Positions 17,720 through 25,311 of a stretch of DNA of 64,000 nt are shown here, in pieces (position 1 is the stretch's first letter; every line of letters starts with the position of its first letter). The DNA lies in the NCBI GenBank assembly GCA_958367245.1, contig CATXEA010000006.1, forward strand, positions 1-64,000, in the 5' to 3' direction. The translations under genes were made by a program, and so were the position numbers. The DNA is from an uncultured Blautia sp. (GTDB lineage: Bacteria > Bacillota > Clostridia > Lachnospirales > Lachnospiraceae). The notes beneath the pieces are model-generated. The model was not told where the DNA came from, searched no databases, and saw nothing but the letters and a program-made list of their open reading frames with translations.

Positions 17720-18223
17720 TTACTCTGCTGCTGCCTCTCCACCGTTTGCCTCAGCGATCTGATTAAGCACACGAGCGAAGTTTGTAATCGGAGACTGGAT
17801 GCTTCCAAGCAATTTGCCCAGGAGTACTTCTCTGGATGGGATGCCTGCCAGTGCTTTGATACCAGCCTGATCATTGTAGTTACCTTCAACTACACCTGCA
17901 ACTAATTCTAAAGCCGGGTTCTTCTTAGCGAATGTATCAAGGATTCTTGCCGGAGCAGTTGCGTCTGTTGCAGAGATTGCAAGAGCGTTTGTTCCATGTA
18001 AGTGAGCAATAAGTCCTTCGCACTGAGTACCTTCGAATGCACGATGCATCATTGTGTTCTTGTATACTTTATACTGAACACCAGCTTCTCTTAATTCCTT
18101 ACGTAAAGCTGTATCCTGTTCAACTGTAAGTCCGCTGTAGTTAACGAGAACTACTGACTGAGCGTCTTTTACGTTGTTAAGAATTTCTTCTACGATTGGT
18201 TGTTTCAGTTCTACTTTTGCCAT
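17720..18223 (-). CDS. rplJ: 50S ribosomal protein L10
   Basis: The product (167 aa from the ATG at 18221-18223) begins MAKVELKQPIVEEILNNVKDAQSVVLVNYSGLTVEQ, typical L10, which anchors the L7/L12 dimers. The open frame extends 16 codons upstream but MAKVE is the family start; the AAGGAGGTG ribosome-binding site lies slightly far (about 11 bases). L10-L12 complexes repress their own synthesis by binding the mRNA leader, and such a leader is visible upstream. The rplK-rplA pair that often precedes it is absent; upp is the upstream neighbour. Confidence 0.96.
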   Translation of the reverse strand: MAKVELKQPIVEEILNNVKDAQSVVLVNYSGLTVEQDTALRKELREAGVQYKVYKNTMMHRAFEGTQCEGLIAHLHGTNALAISATDATAPARILDTFAKKNPALELVAGVVEGNYNDQAGIKALAGIPSREVLLGKLLGSIQSPITNFARVLNQIAEANGGEAAAE

Positions 18224-18363
18224 GAAATGGTACACCTCCTTATAGATTTTGATATACCGCCGTCGCAACATTCAAGTCGAACGCACGTGAGACTTGGCGC
18301 GCGATTCTGGTCAGCATTAGCTGACATATTCTTCTTAGAATCGCTGCGCATCCTCGCGGCGCG

Positions 18364-18454
18364 TTTATCTCAGTCTGAGATTGGACTCCCACTGAGACAA
18401 ATTTGTAATCAACTCGCCACTTATAGAAATGGGAGTCTTCTCGACTGAGATAAA
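18364..18454 (-). other. 91-base long-range hairpin in the rplJ leader
   Basis: Two nested perfect inverted repeats bracket one loop: TTTATCTCAGTC (18364-18375) with GACTGAGATAAA (18443-18454), 12 bp, and GACTCCCA (18384-18391) with TGGGAGTC (18430-18437), 8 bp. The 5' arm in the transcript overlaps the U-tract of the attenuator. Further short hairpins (GTCAGC/GCTGAC, GATTCT/AGAATC) fill 18300-18350. The roughly 220 bases between the attenuator and rplJ contain no gene I can support; they look like structured mRNA. Confidence 0.65.
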
Positions 18455-18483
18455 AAAAGCCTTACTGCATGACAGTAAGGCTT
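18452..18483 (-). terminator. attenuator terminator of the rplJL leader
   Basis: On the minus strand AAGCCTTACTG (18473-18483) pairs with CAGTAAGGCTT (18457-18467) over a 5-base loop, followed by a run of T (18452-18458). It stands upstream of rplJ, after the L10-binding leader, in the position expected for transcription attenuation. Confidence 0.85.
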
Positions 18484-18567
18484 GAGTAATCCTAATATAA
18501 GAATACTTAATCCTCGGTAGGCGTTTTAACCTTATGCCTTACGGCACCTACTGTCTTCGGCAGCGTT
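18484..18567 (-). promoter_or_regulatory. ribosomal protein L10 leader
   Basis: The transcript segment after the promoter contains GAAGACAGTAGGTGCCG, TAAGGC and later CCTACCGAGG, matching in order the conserved elements of the Firmicutes L10 leader as I remember it (AGACAG..GGTGCC..AAGGC ... CCTGCCGAGG). L10(L12)4 binding to this kink-turn-like element is known to regulate rplJL. Confidence 0.85.
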
Positions 18568-18574
18568 CTGTGAT

Positions 18575-18603
18575 AAAATACCACACTTTACCGGGATTGT
18601 CAA
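18575..18603 (-). promoter_or_regulatory. sigma-A promoter of rplJL
   Basis: On the minus strand TTGACA (18598-18603) and TATTTT (18575-18580) are separated by 17 bases. The predicted leader is about 345 bases long. Confidence 0.8.
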
Positions 18604-18627
18604 TAGCTTTCTTATAAAATTCTCTTT

Positions 18628-19257
18628 TTATTTTGTTCCGAAAATACGGTCGCCTGCATCTCCGAGTCCCGGGCAGATATAGGCATGGTCATTGAGGCAT
18701 CTGTCAAGATGTCCAATATAAATCTGAATGTCCGGATGCGCCTCATGTAATTTCTTAACTCCCTCCGGAGCCGCGATTACACACATGAATTTAATATTCT
18801 TTCCGCCCTGTTTCTTGATGAAGTCCACTGCTGCCACTGCGGAGCCGCCTGTTGCAAGCATCGGGTCAACCACTACTGCAATACGCTCGCCAATAGACTC
18901 AGGAAGCTTACAGTAATATTCATGTGGTTCGTGTGTCTCAGGATCGCGATAAAGTCCGACATGACCAACTTTTGCGGAAGGAACCAGAGTAAGGATACCG
19001 CTTACCATTCCAAGTCCTGCACGGAGTACAGGAATCACTGCCAGTTTCTTTCCGGAAAGCATAGGTGTCATGCATGTTTCCAGAGGAGTCGTTACTTCCA
19101 CATCCTCTACAGGAAGGTCGCGAAGCGCTTCATATCCCATAAGAACTCCTATCTCTTCCACCAGTTTACGGAATTCATTTGTTCCTGTACGGTAATCTCT
19201 CAGCATGGAAATCTTGTGCTGAATCAGCGGGTGTTCCATAACATAAACATTTTCCAT
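18628..19257 (-). CDS. upp: uracil phosphoribosyltransferase
   Basis: The 209-aa product converts uracil and PRPP to UMP in pyrimidine salvage. It shows the PRPP-binding loop VDPMLATGGSAVAAV (about 128-142), the flexible-loop segment VLRAGLGMVSG and the uracil-binding end YICPGLGDAGDRIFGT near the C-terminus. Length is normal. The ATG follows GAGAGG. It lies 58 bases after a DUF6472-type gene in the same direction and may be the last gene of the run starting at 20447; no other promoter was noted for it. The rplJ promoter begins 25 bases after its stop. Confidence 0.95.
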   Translation of the reverse strand: MENVYVMEHPLIQHKISMLRDYRTGTNEFRKLVEEIGVLMGYEALRDLPVEDVEVTTPLETCMTPMLSGKKLAVIPVLRAGLGMVSGILTLVPSAKVGHVGLYRDPETHEPHEYYCKLPESIGERIAVVVDPMLATGGSAVAAVDFIKKQGGKNIKFMCVIAAPEGVKKLHEAHPDIQIYIGHLDRCLNDHAYICPGLGDAGDRIFGTK

Positions 19258-19315
19258 ATTTTTTTCCTCTCTTGTTTAATAGTTGATTCATAATAACATA
19301 CAATGTAATGTCCGT

Positions 19316-19498
19316 CTACATCTGTTTGCGGACAATGCGGTATTCGTCGCCCATTTTGAAATACGGACACTGCCTGAAGTCTCCGGTGATGAATTTCGCC
19401 ATTTCATCTTCGTCCAGATTCACCTCGCAGGTATAGCATTCATAATCTTCATCGTAGCTGTAGTTAACACAGTATTCACAGTTTGCTGATGCGCTCAT
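19316..19498 (-). CDS. small Cys-rich DUF6472-type protein
   Basis: The 60-aa product (ATG at 19496-19498 after AAAGGAGAGG) begins MSASANCEYCVNYSYDED and has four spaced cysteines (CEYC, CYTC) plus a later CPYF. The pattern CxxC...CxxC and DDEMAKF-like centre match a small conserved clostridial family (DUF6472 as I recall). The cysteines suggest metal binding; function is unknown. The open frame extends further upstream, but only this ATG has a ribosome-binding site. It starts 11 bases after the SGNH hydrolase stop. Confidence 0.8.
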   Translation of the reverse strand: MSASANCEYCVNYSYDEDYECYTCEVNLDEDEMAKFITGDFRQCPYFKMGDEYRIVRKQM

Positions 19499-19508
19499 TT
19501 CCTCTCCT

Positions 19509-20141
19509 TTAACCCCAGATTCCGCTTCTTGTCTCTTCCAGACTGTCCAGAATATAATCGTAAATATCCTCAGAAACACTGTCCGGATAATGTGTTCCGT
19601 CCAAAGTGGAATATCCGTTTTCTGTCAGATATGAGTAAATATCAATGTAGTTTACTCCAACCAGATTCTCCTCCATTTCGGAATTGAAGCTTTCAATCTC
19701 TGTATTTGTAGTATATTTATCATTTTCCACCGGCCCTACCGATACAAAATAAGTTTTCGCGCCGATTCCAGCCCATTCAATCGCTTTATTATTAATGTAA
19801 TTCACATAATTGTTTATATTATACAGATCATTTACGCCCATGAGAATAATCACAGACGTATATTCGTCTATCTCATCCTCAATATCCGGCACTCCTGTAG
19901 AAGACATCCAGTCATATCCCATAGAGCACTTACAGGACCAGATACTGTCGTCGTCCACTGCATCCCGTATCCCTTCCGTTCTGGAGTCTCCGATAAAGAT
20001 TAGCTTACCTTCCTCTTCTGCTTCTGCGCGCTCCGGTCTGCTCAGAGTACCCTCCTCTGAAGCTTCAACCGCATTTGCCGCAAACAGACTCACAGCGGCA
20101 AAACAGGCTACCAGTTTAAGGGCTTTCTGTCTTTTCTTCAT
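19509..20141 (-). CDS. secreted SGNH/GDSL-type hydrolase
   Basis: The 210-aa product has a signal peptide (about residues 1-27) and the SGNH esterase blocks: GDSRTEG (nucleophile Ser, about 51-57), the Gly of block II in the CSMGYDW region, Asn in MGVNDLY (block III) and DGTHY (block V Asp and His). Such enzymes deacylate lipids, glycans or peptidoglycan; the substrate is not readable. Its ribosome-binding site overlaps the stop of the 100-aa gene upstream, so the two are translationally close. Confidence 0.85.
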   Translation of the reverse strand: MKKRQKALKLVACFAAVSLFAANAVEASEEGTLSRPERAEAEEEGKLIFIGDSRTEGIRDAVDDDSIWSCKCSMGYDWMSSTGVPDIEDEIDEYTSVIILMGVNDLYNINNYVNYINNKAIEWAGIGAKTYFVSVGPVENDKYTTNTEIESFNSEMEENLVGVNYIDIYSYLTENGYSTLDGTHYPDSVSEDIYDYILDSLEETRSGIWG

Positions 20142-20144
20142 ACA

Positions 20145-20447
20145 TCATCCCTCCGGAAGCATATCCGGCCAGGAAAGGATTTCTTCTGAAATCACCAGTT
20201 CATAATTCCCCTCTATGTCCTGACTTCTTCCGGCTTCAAACACATTTGTTTCAGCGCCCCAGACTCTGTCCTCATATTCCCATACATGGAACCGAAGCCC
20301 CCTGAACATGAAATCAATACTTCCGCATCCGTTCTCTTCTGTATATTGATATTTGATGTTTTTCTTTTTCAAAGCATCCTGTACACGGTTCAGTCTCATA
20401 GCTGCGTCCTCCTCCTGAATAAATTCACTCTGCATTGCTTCTGACAC
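20145..20447 (-). CDS. hypothetical 100-aa protein
   Basis: I do not recognise this family. The product is acidic with an N-terminal helical segment (AAMRLNRVQDALKKK) followed by alternating beta-like segments (GSIDFMFRGLRFHVWEYED), suggesting a small alpha-beta domain. No signal peptide or motif is seen. It is the first gene after a good promoter and ends 3 bases before the SGNH hydrolase, so it is probably co-expressed with it. Confidence 0.65.
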   Translation of the reverse strand: MSEAMQSEFIQEEDAAMRLNRVQDALKKKNIKYQYTEENGCGSIDFMFRGLRFHVWEYEDRVWGAETNVFEAGRSQDIEGNYELVISEEILSWPDMLPEG

Positions 20448-20529
20448 ATTTTCTATCTGTATATCCCGCTTCCCCCATGCATAAATATACGAAAACAGAT
20501 GTCAAAATGTTCCTTTCTGAATAATTATC

Positions 20530-20558
20530 AGTATACCACTTTTTTTCGCATAATCCAA
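20530..20558 (-). promoter_or_regulatory. promoter of the 20447-to-upp run
   Basis: On the minus strand TTGGAT (20553-20558) and TATACT (20530-20535) with a 17-base spacer, 83 bases before the 100-aa gene. Confidence 0.65.
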
Positions 20559-20616
20559 TACAGTCTTTGAAATAACAAGATTTTTGCTGAAACTTTCCCC
20601 ATTTTTTACATTTTTA

Positions 20617-20625
20617 TGTTATAAT
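20617..20625 (+). promoter_or_regulatory. extended -10 promoter of the MFS gene
   Basis: TGTTATAAT (TGn plus TATAAT) about 36 bases before the start at 20661; no good -35 box, as usual for extended -10 promoters. Confidence 0.55.
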
Positions 20626-20660
20626 TATCAAAAACAAAACTCCGAAAGAGAGGACATGCC

Positions 20661-21914
20661 ATGAACCTGAAAATGACCAGAAGCGAGCGGAACTGGGTTC
20701 TCTATGATGTAGGCAATTCAGCTTTCACCATGCTCATCGCTACTATTATGCCCATTTATTTTAATTATCTGGCAGAAAATGCAGGACTTTCTTCTGTGGA
20801 ATATCTTGCCTACTGGGGTTACGCGGCCTCCGGCGCTACTTTCATCGTTGCCATCTTAGGACCGGTGTTCGGAACTCTGGCAGATACGAAGGGCTACAAA
20901 AAACCGCTTTTTCTTCTCGCCCTTGCCGTTGGCTCCATCGGCTGTATCAGCCTCGGCTTCGCAAGGCAATGGCTGATTTTCCTTATTGTATATATTATTG
21001 CGAAAGTAGGATATTCCGGAAGTCTTATCATCTATGATTCCATGCTCTCAGACGTAACCTCCGGGGACAGAATGGATATGATTTCCTCAAGCGGCTATGC
21101 GTGGGGGTATATCGGAAGCTGTATTCCTTTTGTAGCCAGCCTTCTGATCGTACTTGGTGCAGACAAGCTGGGGCTTAGTATGGTAACTGCCATGGCAATC
21201 GCATTCGCCATCACCGCAGCCTGGTGGCTTCTTATGACTGTACCCCTTCTGAAATCCTACCGCCAGAAATATTATGTAGAGAAAAGAGCGCGGGCAATCC
21301 GGGAAAGTTTCAGCCGGATTGGAAGAACCTTTGCAAATATCAAAAATGAAAAACGGATTTTCATTTTCCTTCTTGCCTTTTTCTTCTATATTGATGGCGT
21401 GTACACCATCATCGACATGGCTACTGCCTATGGCGCAGCTCTGGGCCTTGACACAACCGGGCTTCTGCTTGCCCTTTTGCTGACCCAGATTGTCGCTTTT
21501 CCCTGCTGTATTATTTTCGGTATTCTGGCAAAGAAATATTCCGCAGCCTCACTAATCACCATCTGTATTGCAGCCTATCTGGGTATTGCGGTTTTCGCCA
21601 TGTTCCTGACTACTCAGACACAGTTCTGGATTCTCGCAGTCCTTGTAGGTATGTTTCAGGGCGGAGTACAGGCGCTGTCCCGCTCCTACTTCACCAAAAT
21701 TATTCCTGCAGAGCAGTCCGGCGAATACTTCGGACTTCTGGATATCTGCGGCAAGGGCGCTTCCTTCGTGGGAACTGCCATCGTAAGCATAACCTCACAG
21801 CTTACCGGAGACATCAGCAAGGGTGTGGGAATGATTGCCGTACTGTTTGTCATCGGTCTTTTCCTTTTCCGCTATGCAGTGAAGCTGAATGCGGGAGTGG
21901 TTGAGAAAAAATAA
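20661..21914 (+). CDS. UMF1-type (Atg22-like) MFS transporter
   Basis: The 417-aa membrane protein begins with MTRSERNWVLYDVGNSAFT, a hallmark of the UMF1/Atg22-like MFS family, and has about 12 hydrophobic helices with the loop motif GTLADTKGYKKP between helices 2 and 3. Members have been linked to amino-acid or small-solute efflux, but the substrate of bacterial UMF1 proteins is generally unknown. It stands alone, divergent from the 20447 gene, and is followed by its own hairpin terminator. Confidence 0.85.
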   Translation: MNLKMTRSERNWVLYDVGNSAFTMLIATIMPIYFNYLAENAGLSSVEYLAYWGYAASGATFIVAILGPVFGTLADTKGYKKPLFLLALAVGSIGCISLGFARQWLIFLIVYIIAKVGYSGSLIIYDSMLSDVTSGDRMDMISSSGYAWGYIGSCIPFVASLLIVLGADKLGLSMVTAMAIAFAITAAWWLLMTVPLLKSYRQKYYVEKRARAIRESFSRIGRTFANIKNEKRIFIFLLAFFFYIDGVYTIIDMATAYGAALGLDTTGLLLALLLTQIVAFPCCIIFGILAKKYSAASLITICIAAYLGIAVFAMFLTTQTQFWILAVLVGMFQGGVQALSRSYFTKIIPAEQSGEYFGLLDICGKGASFVGTAIVSITSQLTGDISKGVGMIAVLFVIGLFLFRYAVKLNAGVVEKK

Positions 21915-21932
21915 CTACAGCATATATTATAA

Positions 21933-21960
21933 CAGGTGTGACTCCCATGAGTCACACCTG
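21933..21960 (+). terminator. MFS gene terminator hairpin
   Basis: A perfect 12-bp stem, CAGGTGTGACTC with GAGTCACACCTG, and 4-base loop, 18 bases after the stop codon. The following CTCTTGTTTAG is only weakly T-rich. Confidence 0.65.
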
Positions 21961-22027
21961 CTCTTGTTTAGAACTATCATTTCCCGCTAGTCCCCTTTTA
22001 TATGCCTTATGAAGATATACGAACGAT

Positions 22028-23068
22028 TTATTCTGTACATTTCTCTACATAAAATGCTTCAGCCTCATCCAGAAGCGGTTCCAGAGTTTCATTGATATAC
22101 GTTTCTTCAGATGGAAGCAGCACTTCAGATAAGAAACAATCAAAGTATTCATCAAAGTATTCACAAACCGTTTCCCCAATCTGATTATTTCCGTGACGGA
22201 ACTGTTCATAAACAGAATTTCTGAGTTTTTCTTCCGTATAAAGCAAGCGATGACGTTCTTTTTCGTATTCACGGAGTTCCTCATGGCTTATGCCATACTC
22301 CTCATAAATCGCTTCTAATTCACTATACACTGAAGTGGACTTCATCCTTTTTAATTCTTCATCCATCTTCTTCTGAAGTTCTTCGTCATTCACCTCACAG
22401 CCTTGTTCCAATGCATACTGATAGCTAGCCATTTTCCAGGTCAAAGTGCGCCGAACCGCTTTTATTGCAGCTTCCTGCGTTTCCCAATTTTCTTCTTCAT
22501 TCAGCATTTCCGCTGCAAACAAAGCCCTCAAATCGTTATTATCAAAAGGAATTCCCTGTTCTTTTAACCATAAATCAAGCTCTATTCCTTTCTTTGTGTT
22601 CTCCACATTAACAATCTCGCTGCGATACTCCTCTGTATCGCTTTCCGCTGCAGCGGCTTCATAGACCCCCACATAATCCTCAATAAAATCTGCTCCCTGA
22701 TAAACCTCGTTCTCTTTTGTCTCTATATACCATTCTCCGTCTTCGTCTGCCTGAAAAAAATAGAAATTGTCTTTTTCCCCATCGTTATAGCAAAGAGTTA
22801 TAACAATATAAAATTCTCCCCGTACCGGCGCTTCTGATTTATCCAACAAGGTTACATTTTCCATATCTTCACATAAAGTACGAAAGTCACCAAGCTTTTG
22901 GCTTTGAAATGGTTTATAAGTAATGCCATCAATCATAATTGTTTCGATTTTTTTATCCGGTAAATCCAGTGAAATATCTTCGCCTGCAAAGCAGTCCGTG
23001 AGTCCGGCAAAAAAGATGCTCAAATATCCCAGACAGGCTATAACTATACCTTTTTTTCTATTTTTCAT
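22028..23068 (-). CDS. secreted SurA-N-like protein
   Basis: The 346-aa product has a signal peptide (about residues 1-28; the residue before the likely cut is a Cys/Phe/Ala stretch). Residues 30-140 form a domain with beta-like strands that I do not recognise. From about 165 it is helical and acidic with a KKGIELDLWLKEQGI...ALEQGCEVNDEELQKKMDEELK pattern typical of SurA/PrsA-type N-terminal chaperone regions, but no parvulin PPIase domain follows. It lies downstream of two HTH-TPR regulators, separated by a large inverted repeat, which suggests one of them may control it. Confidence 0.7.
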   Translation of the reverse strand: MKNRKKGIVIACLGYLSIFFAGLTDCFAGEDISLDLPDKKIETIMIDGITYKPFQSQKLGDFRTLCEDMENVTLLDKSEAPVRGEFYIVITLCYNDGEKDNFYFFQADEDGEWYIETKENEVYQGADFIEDYVGVYEAAAAESDTEEYRSEIVNVENTKKGIELDLWLKEQGIPFDNNDLRALFAAEMLNEEENWETQEAAIKAVRRTLTWKMASYQYALEQGCEVNDEELQKKMDEELKRMKSTSVYSELEAIYEEYGISHEELREYEKERHRLLYTEEKLRNSVYEQFRHGNNQIGETVCEYFDEYFDCFLSEVLLPSEETYINETLEPLLDEAEAFYVEKCTE

Positions 23069-23120
23069 GTATCATCCTCCTCGCTTTTTTATATACATAA
23101 TACTCCCCAAAACCGGCAAA

Positions 23121-23192
23121 CACCATAACGTATCCGGTAATATTTCATTTATACCAGTTACGTTATGGTGTTTAAAAAGTATCTGTATTATA
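23121..23192 (-). promoter_or_regulatory. inverted repeat and -10 box ahead of the SurA-like gene
   Basis: CACCATAACGTA (23121-23132) and TACGTTATGGTG (23159-23170) are perfect 12-base inverted arms around 26 bases. A minus-strand TATAAT (23187-23192) lies 16 bases upstream of the nearer arm, so the repeat falls at the start of the transcript. It could be an operator, a 5' UTR hairpin or part of the upstream gene's terminator; there is no T-tract after it, which argues against a terminator. Confidence 0.5.
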
Positions 23193-23274
23193 ATATATTT
23201 TTTAGAAAGAGTTTAATGATATACAAAGACTCCTCCATTTCACAGCAACCTTTTTGTAATATGAAAAACTTCGA

Positions 23275-24204
23275 CTAATTCATCTGATTATAGTAATCCC
23301 TAATCACTTTCAAATTTTTCTTATTTTCCGGATACAGGCTGCATAATTGATATGCCGTCCAGACATAGCATTTCGCTTCCTGTATCCTCTCCTTTTTTTC
23401 CAATCCTTTCTTTATTTTTTCATATATATTCCAACCAATATTAAAATAAAACACATACACCGCATTGGTTTTTCCTTTATCTAATAACAATTTCATCTCT
23501 CTTTTGCAAATTGCAATGCTATCGTCATATCTGCCATTTAATCCCAAGAAGTTTGAATATCCTGCATATATAATATATCTTGGTTTGTAATCATTAATCA
23601 TATCTTTCCGGCTAAAATATTCATCCAGTCGTTCGTAGATTACAAGAGCTTTTGGAGCATTTCCAGCCTCTGCATAATAGGATGCAAGATTGTAAATCAC
23701 CAGAATTTCAGTTTCTCTGAGTATTTTTCCAACCGGAAAATTCTCCGGTTCGATATTTCCCAGCGTTTCATTCAGTGCTGTTCTCAATTCTTCGATTGCT
23801 TCCTGTACATTAATTTCTTTTTTTCTGTACCTTGTTATTGTCTCAATTCTCTTTAAATATTGACGATTCTCCGAATAGTCTTTTGAAAGATGAAATTCCG
23901 TTTCAATTTTTTGTTTTAATTTTTCAACTTTGCACCAATTTTTTTCTTCGATTGCATATAGCATATTCTCCATTTCCTGCTGTAGCCTTACATCTTCACA
24001 ATACAGCGGAAATAAACAAGTCTCTCCACTTTCTCCCATCTTCTGCATCAATCGCACAAATTTATCATCTGATGGATTCAATTGTCCGTTTTCATATCTG
24101 GACAGTGTCACCGGTTCACAAATCCCTTCGGACAGTTCTTCCTGCGTCATTCCGACAGCCTTTCTGGTATATTTTATAACTGCCGCCTTGCTGTATTCTC
24201 CCAC
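23275..24204 (-). CDS. HTH-TPR (Rgg/RRNPP-like) transcriptional regulator, copy 2
   Basis: The 309-aa product has an N-terminal XRE helix-turn-helix (about residues 7-60; MTQEELSEGICEPVTLSRYENGQ) followed by helical repeats of the TPR type (for example NLASYYAEAGNAPKALVIYERL). This is the architecture of Rgg/PlcR-type regulators, many of which sense short peptides. It overlaps the upstream paralogue by 31 bases, which implies translational coupling. A short frame with SHP-like hydrophobic character follows it (see findings). No DNA target is known. Confidence 0.8.
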   Translation of the reverse strand: MGEYSKAAVIKYTRKAVGMTQEELSEGICEPVTLSRYENGQLNPSDDKFVRLMQKMGESGETCLFPLYCEDVRLQQEMENMLYAIEEKNWCKVEKLKQKIETEFHLSKDYSENRQYLKRIETITRYRKKEINVQEAIEELRTALNETLGNIEPENFPVGKILRETEILVIYNLASYYAEAGNAPKALVIYERLDEYFSRKDMINDYKPRYIIYAGYSNFLGLNGRYDDSIAICKREMKLLLDKGKTNAVYVFYFNIGWNIYEKIKKGLEKKERIQEAKCYVWTAYQLCSLYPENKKNLKVIRDYYNQMN

Positions 24205-25091
24205 AATCTCAACCCCTCTTCTGTAATCTCTCCACTCTTTCCTGCTTCCAAAATCTTTAATGCTGTTATAAAATCGTCCAGTTCCCCATCCTGACCGCTT
24301 TCATTCATTTCTCTTTGAAGTCTTTGCAGCAATTCACAGATTTCTCCCAGATGCGTAATCTGATAGTTTTCTACCAGTAGGCTTTTCGCTTCTGTCAGAT
24401 ACCGATATGCAGTACCCTTATTGTTTCTCTCCATTTCCTGTCCCGCCAGTCTGTATAAAATATGCGGATAATATTCCCGCCGCTTTTCTGCATCCCACGG
24501 ATGCTCTTCCAAATTTCTTTTCAATATTTCATACAGACAGTAAGCCCTGGATTTATCCCCTTGAAGAAAAATCACTTCTGCCAGTCCATACAGACACCTC
24601 ATTTCACAGGCAGAAAAGAAACCAGCCCCCAATTCTGAATCATAAACCTCATTGATTCCCGTATATGCAAGCGCCCTCCCAAACAGTTCCTCCGCCTCCG
24701 AATATCGCTGCTGTTCCGTCGCTATTTCCGCTCTTTTTGCCCATATATACTGGTTATGTAAATGCTCCTTTTTTCCGGTCTGCCTTTCATACTGCTCTAT
24801 AGAAAGAAGCGCCTCCTTTGTATCAATCTTTTGCAGCTTTTCTATTCTGTCCCGCAGCATTCGATACTGAAATTCCTGATCCGATGTAATAAATTCATAT
24901 CTGTACGGCACAATCCCCATACGCTCCAGAAGTGCATCTGCAGTAAATTTATCCGGAATTCTTTCGCCCTGCTCATAGCGCATGAGAGTCGCAGAAGAAC
25001 AGATTCCCCAGCTCAATTTCTCCCGTGAAATCTTCTTTTTCTCCCGTACTGTTCTGATTAAATTTCCGACTGTTCTTTTTTCTTCTTTCAT
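24174..25091 (-). CDS. HTH-TPR (Rgg/RRNPP-like) transcriptional regulator, copy 1
   Basis: I start it at the ATG at 25089-25091 (MKEEKRTVGNLIRTVREKKKIS), which has GGAG about 10 bases ahead; the frame extends 16 codons further. The 305-aa product has an XRE helix-turn-helix (about residues 8-60; SREKLSWGICSSATLMRYEQGER) and a TPR-like helical remainder with repeats such as RYSEAEELFGRALAYTG. It is a divergent paralogue of the next gene: both share the GIC(S/E)..TL.RYE motif. It is probably autoregulatory or peptide-responsive by analogy; unproven here. Confidence 0.8.
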   Translation of the reverse strand: MKEEKRTVGNLIRTVREKKKISREKLSWGICSSATLMRYEQGERIPDKFTADALLERMGIVPYRYEFITSDQEFQYRMLRDRIEKLQKIDTKEALLSIEQYERQTGKKEHLHNQYIWAKRAEIATEQQRYSEAEELFGRALAYTGINEVYDSELGAGFFSACEMRCLYGLAEVIFLQGDKSRAYCLYEILKRNLEEHPWDAEKRREYYPHILYRLAGQEMERNNKGTAYRYLTEAKSLLVENYQITHLGEICELLQRLQREMNESGQDGELDDFITALKILEAGKSGEITEEGLRLWENTARRQL

Positions 25092-25180
25092 TTTTGTCTT
25101 ACTCCATTTATGACTACTATAACATTCCGCTTGACGCACTTTTTACACACCTAATCCAATCTTTTTAACTTTTGAAAATA

Positions 25181-25228
25181 AAGTAATAGAAAAGCAGAAA
25201 TCTCCCCGACTAAAGTTTGATTTCTGCT
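25181..25228 (-). terminator. terminator after the GH2 gene
   Basis: On the minus strand AGCAGAAATC (25219-25228 complement) and GATTTCTGCT (25193-25202 complement) form a 10-bp stem followed by TTTTCTATTACTTT. It closes the transport/GH20/GH2 operon about 85 bases after the last stop. Confidence 0.75.
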
Positions 25229-25311
25229 TCTATCTAAATACAATTTACGCTACATCCATACATGTCTATGATAACAGTTAAAACAGAAAATTGTACCATT
25301 TATTTATAATA

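Noticed and set aside
18200..18448. 82-aa plus-strand frame in the rplJ leader
   Set aside because: It lies across the leader hairpins and has no ribosome-binding site or protein-like composition.
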